In this document: piece by piece, positions 7,003-13,446 of the stretch
Numbering within the stretch: the stretch's first letter is position 1
How the letters are laid out: the number at the start of each line of letters is the position of its first letter
Origin: CAYTED01 sp964537075
GTDB lineage: Bacteria > Patescibacteriota > Minisyncoccia > Moranbacterales > UBA1568
DNA length: 18,915 bases
Direction: 5' to 3'
Assembly (NCBI GenBank): GCA_964537075.1
Contig: CAZIBB010000017.1
Location: 1 to 18,915 of the forward strand
Notes under the pieces: model-generated
The model's database searches: none
What the model was told of the DNA's origin: nothing
What the model saw: only the letters and a program-made list of their open reading frames with translations
Program-made: the position numbers and the translations under genes

Positions 7003-8454
7003 ATGAAACGAATTTTGTTGTTTCTCACTATCATGAATTTGATGGCGGTCGGTACGGTCGCTGCAGCGCAAAACTGCATCGACCTTGGTCGTGATCCTTT
7101 CGGGGATCGCGATGTCATGCCAGCCCTGGTGACGCTTGTGGGAACGGAGAAGGCGAAAGTCTTCGCCGAGCTCATGGCGAATACCCAGGGTGAACAGATG
7201 AACATCACCCCTGACATGCGATTCAACATGGAGTTTGGGAATTACAAGCTTCTGAAGAACGTCTGCGTTAAGGGTGATGAACCGGCGACGGCGTACGCTC
7301 ATCCGGTAACGGGTGAGATACTGGTTATTCCGGCGAAGTGTCGGAATCCGTCGCTTCTGGTTTCTCATCGGGCCGAGGTCGTGGCGCAAGTCACAACTCC
7401 GGTTCCGGCGACTCCGACAGTGGCTCCGCCGGTAGCAGCTGCTCCGGTACCTGCTGTGGCAACGCCGGCATCTGTCTCTGCTTTCGATCCGCCAAGGCGC
7501 TTGGAAGTGGAAGTGGGTGCGGGCATCGGTGCGTGGACCAATAACCTTGCGAAAGGGGACTGGGCTTATGCCGAGGCGCTCCTCTGGAAAGAGACCGGCG
7601 GCGGTCAATCGATCGGCGGCGGTTTCTATGGGAATTACGGGAGCGGCGAAAGTAAACTCTCGGACTACTCCTGGAAAGAACACTCACTTGGCGTACAAGC
7701 TGGCGTGAAGCAGTCCTACAAGACTGCTGATGGTCAGCCGGCGCAGTGGCAGGTCAAGGGTCGTCTCGTCGATGAGAAGATTCACGGCGGCAGTCCGAAC
7801 TCGGGCTATGCCATGACCCAGAACAACCTCAAGCTCGGCCTCTATGTTGAGAACATGAAGCGGATCAACGCTGAGTGTCTCGAGGGATGGACTGTTGAGG
7901 GGTGGAAATCCTTCAATGCGTCCATCAAGTCGACCTGGGCAGGTGATACTCCTCAGTCTCGCGATCAGGCACAAGCGAATTACATCCGCGAATGCCGGAT
8001 CAACAAGTTGTGGAGTTGGCGTGTGTCAGCGGGTCCCGCATGGACCAGTTGGGACAACCAATTCTGGGCGAATCTGGGTCTGGAGTTGAAGTATGACTTC
8101 ACGAATCATATCGCACTACGCTTTGGTCCATCGATCGGTATTCCGCTCGGAGTATCGAGCACGTATGCCGACCACTCAATCGCTGATCTCACAACGTTTC
8201 GTTTCGGTGTCCGTCTCGAATTCGGGGATTATCTCCGTACCGAGGATGCCAAGCGGCGTGAAGCAGAGATCACACCGGTAAATGCAGTCACGCCGATTGT
8301 CGCAGCTCCTCCGGTAACATCAGGAGTGGTAACGACGCCAACGGCAGTGAAGACAGCATCAGTAGCAGTACCGGTGACGCGGGCGACGAGCACGGGGAAC
8401 GTTCCGTGCTTCACCTGTGACAATCGTGCAGGAAGTTGGCAGCCGCTGCAATAA
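7003..8454 (+). CDS. Secreted protein with Pro/Ala linkers and a beta-barrel-like domain
   Basis: 483 aa. The ATG at 7003 is chosen because AAGGAG (6991-6996) lies 6 bp upstream and a classic Sec signal starts there, with predicted cleavage after VAAA (residue 22); an in-frame extension back to 6841 would run inside the previous gene. Residues about 23-120 are a small Cys-containing domain. A Pro/Ala/Val/Thr linker follows (PATPTVAPPVAAAP and onward, about 127-160). From about 165 to 410, alternating aromatic/hydrophobic strands (LEVEVGAGIGAWTNN, HSLGVQAGVKQSYK, FWANLGLELKYDF, ALRFGPSIGIPLG, FRFGVRLEFGDYL) look like an outer-membrane-type beta-barrel. A second Val/Thr/Pro linker and a CFTCDN motif end the protein. 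CPR cells are thought to lack an outer membrane, so this fold would be odd; a soluble beta-sandwich is the alternative. No family recognised. Confidence 0.75.
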   Translation: MKRILLFLTIMNLMAVGTVAAAQNCIDLGRDPFGDRDVMPALVTLVGTEKAKVFAELMANTQGEQMNITPDMRFNMEFGNYKLLKNVCVKGDEPATAYAHPVTGEILVIPAKCRNPSLLVSHRAEVVAQVTTPVPATPTVAPPVAAAPVPAVATPASVSAFDPPRRLEVEVGAGIGAWTNNLAKGDWAYAEALLWKETGGGQSIGGGFYGNYGSGESKLSDYSWKEHSLGVQAGVKQSYKTADGQPAQWQVKGRLVDEKIHGGSPNSGYAMTQNNLKLGLYVENMKRINAECLEGWTVEGWKSFNASIKSTWAGDTPQSRDQAQANYIRECRINKLWSWRVSAGPAWTSWDNQFWANLGLELKYDFTNHIALRFGPSIGIPLGVSSTYADHSIADLTTFRFGVRLEFGDYLRTEDAKRREAEITPVNAVTPIVAAPPVTSGVVTTPTAVKTASVAVPVTRATSTGNVPCFTCDNRAGSWQPLQ

Positions 8455-8469
8455 AAAGTGGCCGTCATG

Positions 8470-8520
8470 GGGCGGGAGAGGAATCGATAACATCGAAACC
8501 ACTCCCGCCCTCTTTTTTTT
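8470..8520 (+). terminator. Strong terminator of the 5350-8454 operon
   Basis: GGGCGGGAG (8470-8478) pairs perfectly with CTCCCGCCC (8502-8510). An inner TCGAT/ATCGA hairpin stacks in the loop, and an uninterrupted run of eight T ends at 8520. Confidence 0.9.
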
Positions 8521-8541
8521 GTAAAAAATAATGTTTTTTGG

Positions 8542-8686
8542 AAAATTTTTTACAACGGTCAAACGCGGTCAAACATCGGTCGTTCCGCCTGCGGGCGGTG
8601 CGTCCGCTGTTTGAGATTTTTCGCTGAGAATTTTTTACAGCGGACGCACCGCTGAAACCAGCGGAACGACCGTTATAAAAAATTTT
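8542..8686. repeat. 145-bp nested inverted-repeat element
   Basis: Outer arms: 8542-8560 pairs with 8668-8686 (18 of 19 by eye). The next segment of the arm, GTTCCGC (8582-8588), pairs with GCGGAAC (8661-8667). The left arm is interrupted by a 21-bp insert in which CGGTCAAAC occurs twice (8556-8564, 8566-8574) before a third CGGTC (8577). The inner stem is 16 bp and perfect (8595-8610 with 8637-8652) around a 26-nt loop. The motif AATTTTTTACArCGG also recurs at 8544-8558 and 8629-8643. No ORF fits it. It could be a miniature mobile-type element, an extragenic repeat or a structured RNA. Confidence 0.7.
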
Positions 8687-8742
8687 TGGCCGCTGTTTAA
8701 AATCGCTCATTGTAGGCTTTATAGAAGCATGGTTTTAAGGGG

Positions 8743-8771
8743 TTGACAAAAAGTCATTTTTGGAGTATATT
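8743..8771 (+). promoter_or_regulatory. Consensus promoter of the 8867 gene
   Basis: TTGACA (8743-8748), a 17-bp spacer and TATATT (8766-8771). It begins with the same TTGACAAAA as the promoters at 5293 and 15615. It predicts a leader of about 90 nt. The 56 bp between the inverted-repeat element and this box hold nothing else I can name. Confidence 0.8.
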
Positions 8772-8810
8772 GACGGGTCCTGATAAATGGGACAAATTTT
8801 ACAACTCGAG

Positions 8811-8830
8811 TTTCGGATTGGTCTCCGAAA
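8811..8830 (+). promoter_or_regulatory. Leader hairpin before the 8867 gene
   Basis: TTTCGGA (8811-8817) pairs with TCCGAAA (8824-8830) across a 6-nt loop, inside the predicted 5' leader and 26 bp before the Shine-Dalgarno. It could stabilise the message or tune translation. No known riboswitch is recognised. Confidence 0.4.
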
Positions 8831-8866
8831 TTCATTTTCGCCACTTTGTTGGCAAAGGAGGACATC

Positions 8867-9607
8867 ATGACCAAGTACCTTACCGCCACCTTGGTGGCAC
8901 TCGTCGCATCCGCCGCGGCTTTCGCCGGGACCTTCGTGGTTCCACCGAACGCCACCGTCACGGGGTCTTCCGACGGCACGATTTCGTGGTCAGGCGTCAC
9001 GCTCGGATCCGTGGTTCATTACCGGGACGTGAATGCAGCCCCGGTGGAGATGAAGGTGAGCGGCTCATCTGGCCGTGTTCGACTCGAAGATGTCTCTGGT
9101 GTCGGTGGACGGTTCCAACTTCGTGATGCCAATGGCAATTACGCTTGGCTCACGCCGCAAGGAACGCGCTTCAATTTGACGGGCGCTCGTCTCGAATGCT
9201 CGCATCCGGACGGTTGCGCTCTCGAGATCGACGGCACGGGACCGAAGTCGGCACCGGTCGCCAATTATCCGGGCGGTGTCTACCAGGGGTACACGCCGAC
9301 GCAACTGTCGGGGGCAAGTGTCACACCAGTGGCGATGGTTTCGTCGCCCACGGTGGTTGGTGCTTCGCAGTCACCCAATGCCTGGAAATACAAGTTGGTT
9401 CCGAGTGAGGCGAAGAAAGCCGACTATAAAAAGCCGGTCACCAAGGCCAAGGCCAAAGTGAAAGCAGCTTCGGCCAAAGATTGCGGCGGCTTGCCGGTGA
9501 TGGTCGGTGGGCAGCTGGTACAAAAGCCCTGCGAGGCCATCTATCTCGGCGTTCCAACACCGCAGGTCGTGGCAGCAGCACCGGCGGCACCCGCTGTCAA
9601 AAAATAG
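8867..9607 (+). CDS. Secreted Ala/Lys-rich protein of unrecognised family
   Basis: 246 aa. The start at 8867 is fixed by AGGAGG (8856-8861), 5 bp upstream, the best ribosome binding site in the window. The signal peptide is cleaved after about residue 20 (AAFA|GT). Residues about 22-115 are beta-rich with Gly/Ser/Val patterns (VVPPNATVTGSSDGTISWSG, RVRLEDVSGVGGRFQLRD) and a CSHPDGC pair. A low-complexity middle part leads to a basic Lys/Ala stretch (YKKPVTKAKAKVKAASAK, about 190-205). A short Cys-pair segment (DCGGLPVMVGGQLVQKPCE) and an Ala/Pro tail ending in KK follow. The basic stretch could bind acidic wall polymers or nucleic acid; that is inference. It is a single-gene unit with its own promoter, leader and terminator, which suggests high or separate expression. 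Confidence 0.75.
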   Translation: MTKYLTATLVALVASAAAFAGTFVVPPNATVTGSSDGTISWSGVTLGSVVHYRDVNAAPVEMKVSGSSGRVRLEDVSGVGGRFQLRDANGNYAWLTPQGTRFNLTGARLECSHPDGCALEIDGTGPKSAPVANYPGGVYQGYTPTQLSGASVTPVAMVSSPTVVGASQSPNAWKYKLVPSEAKKADYKKPVTKAKAKVKAASAKDCGGLPVMVGGQLVQKPCEAIYLGVPTPQVVAAAPAAPAVKK

Positions 9608-9633
9608 CAGGGACAATCGTCTCTGCGAAACAC

Positions 9634-9678
9634 TCGAGCCCAGCGTATGATTCTATACTCTGGGCTCGAATTCTTTTC
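9634..9678 (+). terminator. Terminator of the 8867 gene
   Basis: TCGAGCCCAG (9634-9643) pairs perfectly with CTGGGCTCGA (9660-9669). The loop carries a small GTAT/ATAC pairing, and a T-rich tail (ATTCTTTTC) follows. Confidence 0.85.
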
Positions 9679-9724
9679 ATTACGAAACTTCTTCAATGTA
9701 CGATATAATGGAGTGAAAGAAACT

Positions 9725-11188
9725 ATGTCATCGACACATTCACTTTTTCCGGTAACGATTTTTCAAGAAAAGATAATTTTCTTTGTTTTGGTCTTGCTTC
9801 TCGGATCGGTCGCGCTCCTCGGTGCGATATTCGGTTCCACTCCGGGCGCGCTTTTTCTCTTCGCTCTCGGCGTCGCGTTTCTCGGCGCCTTTCTTTTTCC
9901 TCGATCTGCGATTTTCGCGATGCTCGCACTCACCATTCTCTTCGAGCGATTCTTTACTCTGCAGCCCTTGGTGCTCGGCAAAACGGTCTTGAAGGTATAC
10001 CCGATGGATATGGTCATCCTCGGATTACTTTTGGCATTTGTCGTATTTTGGCTTTTATTTCGTCACCGAAAAAATGTATGGGCATGGCCGGATATCTGGC
10101 TCATGCTTTTTTTCGCGTACACGACCCTGCTCTTCCTTCTGTCGGTATTCGGTATCGGCGGTAGCGACTCATCGGTCGCTTTCAGCACCTGGAAACAATA
10201 TGTTTTTTATGGATCATTCTTTTTCCTCATCCGTCTGGCAGTATACGGTATCGCCGATCTGAAAGCATTGCTTCGGGTGATATTCATCTCGATATCGCTC
10301 ACCCTCATTTTTCTTATCATCGGCATTCTCAATGGTGAGGGTCTCTGGAGTGAATACACACCGCTCTCGACCGTAGGGGTGCGAATCCTCGCTTTCCCTC
10401 ATGCATTGTATTTTTCGCTGGCCTTGATAACCGCATTCCTTCTCTTGGCGACGGATGTTGTGCGGGACAAATATCGCACGGCGCTCTTCGCTCTCGTTCC
10501 TCTGCTCGCGGTCGGTATTGTCGGATCACTGATGCGGCACTTGTGGCTTGGTCTGGCTGCGGCTTTTATCGTCGGCTTTCTCATGCTTTCCGGGAAACAG
10601 CGGATTTTCTTCATACGGAACAGTGGTGCCTCTCTCGGGATATTCACCGTCTTCGCGACGATTTTTCTTTCAATATTGACCCTTTTTCCGCACAGTTCGT
10701 TTACAGAAAGCGTTTTGTATTCCGGGGATATTCTCTCGACACGTGTCACCTCCATCGGTGATTCTTACGACGAGAGTGCGGTCTGGCGTGGCGCTGTCTG
10801 GCAGAGCGCTTTCAAGCGTTTCTCCGAACACCCATTCATCGGTATCGGTCTCGGGAATAGCGTACCCGTTGAGATCGGGGAGTATCGGGATATCATCGAA
10901 GTACGAAATATCCACAATTCCTGGTTCGCTCTCATCGTGCAGACGGGACTCATCGGATCGGTGCTCTTTGGGCTTTTTCTCTTCTCTTTGCTTTGGCAAG
11001 TTTTCCGAATGGAAACATCGAAAGAAACGGTGATGATAACGAGAGCGATATTACTCTCAATGTCGGTATTTTTCACTCTCGTTTTTTTCTTTCAACCGTA
11101 TCTCGAAACGAATCTCCTTGCTTTCTTTTTCTGGGTGATGCTTGGTATCATGGCGATTATTACGAGGAAAGAATTTTTTGAACAATAG
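9725..11188 (+). CDS. O-antigen ligase / Wzy-type polymerase-like membrane protein
   Basis: 487 aa with about ten or more hydrophobic helices. The ATG at 9725 is preferred to the upstream in-frame ATG at 9647, which lies inside the previous gene's terminator hairpin; a modest GGAG (9710-9713) lies 11 bp before it. The diagnostic part is the large outer loop near residues 355-400. It has Arg/Trp-rich AVWRGAVWQSAFKRF, EHPFIGIGLGNS, then NIHNSWFALIVQTGLIG with His397. This is the signature of the RfaL/WaaL-Wzy_C family, which transfers or polymerises lipid-linked glycans outside the membrane. In a cell without LPS, polymerisation or transfer to another carrier or protein is likelier than LPS ligation. 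A TATAAT at 9704-9709 precedes it without a good -35. The GT4 gene follows after 5 bp, so the pair is an operon. Confidence 0.85.
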   Translation: MSSTHSLFPVTIFQEKIIFFVLVLLLGSVALLGAIFGSTPGALFLFALGVAFLGAFLFPRSAIFAMLALTILFERFFTLQPLVLGKTVLKVYPMDMVILGLLLAFVVFWLLFRHRKNVWAWPDIWLMLFFAYTTLLFLLSVFGIGGSDSSVAFSTWKQYVFYGSFFFLIRLAVYGIADLKALLRVIFISISLTLIFLIIGILNGEGLWSEYTPLSTVGVRILAFPHALYFSLALITAFLLLATDVVRDKYRTALFALVPLLAVGIVGSLMRHLWLGLAAAFIVGFLMLSGKQRIFFIRNSGASLGIFTVFATIFLSILTLFPHSSFTESVLYSGDILSTRVTSIGDSYDESAVWRGAVWQSAFKRFSEHPFIGIGLGNSVPVEIGEYRDIIEVRNIHNSWFALIVQTGLIGSVLFGLFLFSLLWQVFRMETSKETVMITRAILLSMSVFFTLVFFFQPYLETNLLAFFFWVMLGIMAIITRKEFFEQ

Positions 11189-11193
11189 GCGTT

Positions 11194-12381
11194 ATGAAAA
11201 TTCTCGAAATCAATAAATTTTTCTCTGCGAGGCGGGGAGCGGAGCGGCACTTTCTTGATCTGATCACGCTCCTTGAGAAACATGGTCAGGAAGTGGCTGT
11301 TTTTTCCATGCGTCATCCGGAAAACATGCCATCACCCTGGGAAAAATATTTCGTTTCGCATGTCGGGTATAATTCTGATGACTCGACTCTCTGCGAGCGC
11401 ATCATGGGCACAGGGAGATTGTTCTGGTCTTTCGAAGCGAGGCGCAATATGAAAGCGATTATCAATGATTTCCGTCCGGAACTCGTGCATGTGCATAATG
11501 CGTATCATCAGCTGTCGCTCTCATTTTTTCCAATTATCAAAAAAGCAGGGATACCGCTTGTCATGACCGTGCATGACTATGTAATGATTTCACCGGACAA
11601 GGATACCTATTATCCGGAAGTGGGTCGACAGTATTGGAAATTTCTTCTGGTGCAGAAATACAGTATTGGGAAGCGCCTACTCCTTATCGTGAAAAAATAC
11701 TGGGAAGAATCCTGTGGTTTTTATGATAATGTCGATCATTTCATCATACCGAGCCGGTATGTAAAAAATATTTTCCTCTCCGCTGGCGTATCGGAAGAAA
11801 AAATGACAGTGTTGCCGCATTTCATCCCTGAGTCAGATGAGGGAAGCGGGGAAAACAGGGAGAGAAAACTTCCGAAGGAATATCTTTTTTCATTTGGTGC
11901 GATTTCAAAGGAAAAGGGGATAGACACCTTGCTTCAAATTTCAGCATCGACTCATATACCGCTCGTACTCGCGGGGCGTATCGAGGGTGATTTCGATGTG
12001 GAGAAATATCCGAATGTGATATATCTCGGTATGCAAAACAGGTTCGAACTGAACGGATTGATCAAGAATGCGGCGGCGGTTGTGTCTGCATCGGAGCTCC
12101 CTGAGACATTCGGGCTCACGGCACTTGAGACTGTCTCTCTTGGAAAACCGTTCTTCGCCTTGGATCGCGGAGCGCTTTCGGAAATTATTACGAATGGAGA
12201 GAATGGGTTTCTCGCGAAGGACAGGGCGGAACTGGAAACGATTATCAACAGATTCCTCTCTGGCGAAATCAGGGTCGCCACTCCGGAGATACTGCGAAAT
12301 ACCGCTTCGGAAAGGTTCGGAGCAAGAACGTATCTTGGCCAATTTCAGCCTCTTTCTGAGTCATTGACTCGGAAGAGTTAG
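11194..12381 (+). CDS. Glycosyltransferase family 4 (GT-B fold)
   Basis: 395 aa, the usual size. The N-terminal Rossmann domain begins MKILEINKFFSARRGAERH, with the Gly/Ala-Glu-Arg acceptor-side loop. LVHVHNAYHQLS and VMTVHDYVMIS are the typical His-containing segments. The C-terminal domain has PEYLFSFGAISKEKGIDTLL-type nucleotide-sugar contacts and the EX7E motif, Glu304 to Glu312 (ETFGLTALE). It probably adds one sugar to a lipid-linked intermediate at the inner membrane face. It starts 5 bp after the polymerase/ligase gene, so the two should be co-transcribed. Donor and acceptor cannot be read from the sequence. The start is supported by the family N-terminus; the Shine-Dalgarno is weak. 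Confidence 0.92.
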   Translation: MKILEINKFFSARRGAERHFLDLITLLEKHGQEVAVFSMRHPENMPSPWEKYFVSHVGYNSDDSTLCERIMGTGRLFWSFEARRNMKAIINDFRPELVHVHNAYHQLSLSFFPIIKKAGIPLVMTVHDYVMISPDKDTYYPEVGRQYWKFLLVQKYSIGKRLLLIVKKYWEESCGFYDNVDHFIIPSRYVKNIFLSAGVSEEKMTVLPHFIPESDEGSGENRERKLPKEYLFSFGAISKEKGIDTLLQISASTHIPLVLAGRIEGDFDVEKYPNVIYLGMQNRFELNGLIKNAAAVVSASELPETFGLTALETVSLGKPFFALDRGALSEIITNGENGFLAKDRAELETIINRFLSGEIRVATPEILRNTASERFGARTYLGQFQPLSESLTRKS

Positions 12382-12392
12382 TATGGTATAGT
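12364..12392 (+). promoter_or_regulatory. Promoter for the 12434-13374 pair, inside the GT4 gene end
   Basis: TTGACT (12364-12369), a 17-bp spacer and TATAGT (12387-12392) with an extended TGG. The -35 lies within the last codons of the glycosyltransferase. Confidence 0.75.
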
Positions 12393-12433
12393 AATGAAAT
12401 GTTATTTTAAAAACCGACAGGAGGGAGAAAAAA

Positions 12434-12919
12434 ATGAATGCTATCATTCGAGTGTTCTGCCAGGCGGCATTTTTCATGTTCATCATGAGCGCGGCATCGG
12501 CCGATGACGAAAAGGGATTTTCCACACAGTTCCTCATCGAGAGACTGGAGGACGGGAAGATCTGTGCAGAACCACGGATTGTCATGCAGCAGAAAATCCC
12601 GGGGTTTCTGCCGGTCATCATACTCCGGCATCAAGTGGTATCGATGCAAAATGGTCGTGTTGAAGCGACTGAGGATATGAATGAAGTCATACTCCGTCTC
12701 AAGGAAAAACAGACATCAGCAAGACACTGCTTCAAACCTTTGCGGATCGGAGAATATCAATTGAGTCGCTGGTTTGTCCTGTACGCCGGGAAGATGTACA
12801 CTCTGCAGTTCAAGGGCAGCCGTGGTTCAAACGAAGTCCTCTGGAATCATTCAGCGGAAGATATCTTCTATAGCGCTCCGCTCGAAAAACAGTCGCCACG
12901 AAGCAAGATATCAATCTGA
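12434..12919 (+). CDS. Small secreted protein, family not recognised
   Basis: 161 aa with a Sec signal, predicted cleavage after SAASA (residue 23). AGGAGGGAG (12419-12427) lies 6 bp before the ATG, a very strong ribosome binding site. The mature part is mixed alpha/beta, with two Cys (KICAEP, RHCFKP) that could form a disulfide once exported. Hydrophobic strands (GFLPVIILRHQVVSM, RWFVLYAGKMYTLQF) lie between them, and the tail is basic. The promoter is in the end of the upstream GT4 gene, and a second small secreted gene follows after 17 bp. Function unknown; the context suggests the cell surface. Confidence 0.7.
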   Translation: MNAIIRVFCQAAFFMFIMSAASADDEKGFSTQFLIERLEDGKICAEPRIVMQQKIPGFLPVIILRHQVVSMQNGRVEATEDMNEVILRLKEKQTSARHCFKPLRIGEYQLSRWFVLYAGKMYTLQFKGSRGSNEVLWNHSAEDIFYSAPLEKQSPRSKISI

Positions 12920-12936
12920 CAAGGAAGGAGACAAAA

Positions 12937-13374
12937 ATGCGGAGAGTATATTTGATCCTGATTGCACTGGTATTGATGAATATGATCGGGAGCGGCGATC
13001 AACAAGAAAAAATCCCGTTTAATCCGCAGGCACAGGCGACCGGTTATCTCAAAAGCATGCTCGGTGACACGGTAATCGAGATCACCTATCAGCGGATGTT
13101 TCCGCGTGATGATGGTGATCGTGAAAAACTCGATCGCAACTTACAGGAGCTCCTCGTAGGCTTGAAAGGAGACTACTATGGAACTCCGGATGGCTGGCTG
13201 TTGAGTGGAACAGAAATTCCTCTCAATGGTGAAATCGAGTGTAGTGTGGCCGTTACCTTTACGGGCTTCTCCTATTGCTGTTTTAAGAACAACACGGAGT
13301 TGAGAGGAGATTCCTTTACGGCGGAAGGCGCTGTCGATGATATGCGACAATTCCTTCGGGAAATACGTATATAA
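12937..13374 (+). CDS. Small exported protein, family not recognised
   Basis: 145 aa. GGAAGGAG (12921-12928) lies 8 bp before the ATG. The N-terminal 18 residues are a signal or anchor helix (RRVYLILIALVLMNMIG), but no clean signal-peptidase site is visible. The rest is hydrophilic, with EITYQRMFPRDDGDREK, then a strand-rich part with three Cys (IECSVAVTF, FSYCCFKN), then an acidic/basic helix at the end. It is co-transcribed with the previous secreted gene and closed by the terminator at 13397. The two share the signal-plus-two-Cys-site plan, but I see no convincing sequence similarity between them. Confidence 0.65.
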   Translation: MRRVYLILIALVLMNMIGSGDQQEKIPFNPQAQATGYLKSMLGDTVIEITYQRMFPRDDGDREKLDRNLQELLVGLKGDYYGTPDGWLLSGTEIPLNGEIECSVAVTFTGFSYCCFKNNTELRGDSFTAEGAVDDMRQFLREIRI

Positions 13375-13396
13375 GAGCCTATCAGGGCTTTGTCAG

Positions 13397-13430
13397 ACGG
13401 GTACCAGTATGGCGCCCGTTTTTTCTTTTT
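13397..13430 (+). terminator. Terminator of the 12434-13374 pair
   Basis: ACGGGTACC (13397-13405) pairs with GGCGCCCGT (13411-13419), with one mismatch and one wobble. A long T-rich tail follows (TTTTTTCTTTTT). There is no T tract on the other side, so it does not serve the convergent minus-strand gene. Confidence 0.8.
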
Positions 13431-13446
13431 CTAAAAATCACGCTTA

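Noticed and set aside
8556..8582. CGGTCAAAC units as a CRISPR array or replication iterons
   Set aside because: There are only two full units and a partial one, with 1-2 bp between them and no cas or rep gene in view.
9704..9709. TATAAT at 9704 as the promoter of the O-antigen-ligase-like gene
   Set aside because: No acceptable -35 lies 16-18 bp upstream (TACGAA or TTACGA only), and the start would fall about 9 nt before the ATG; not strong enough to list.
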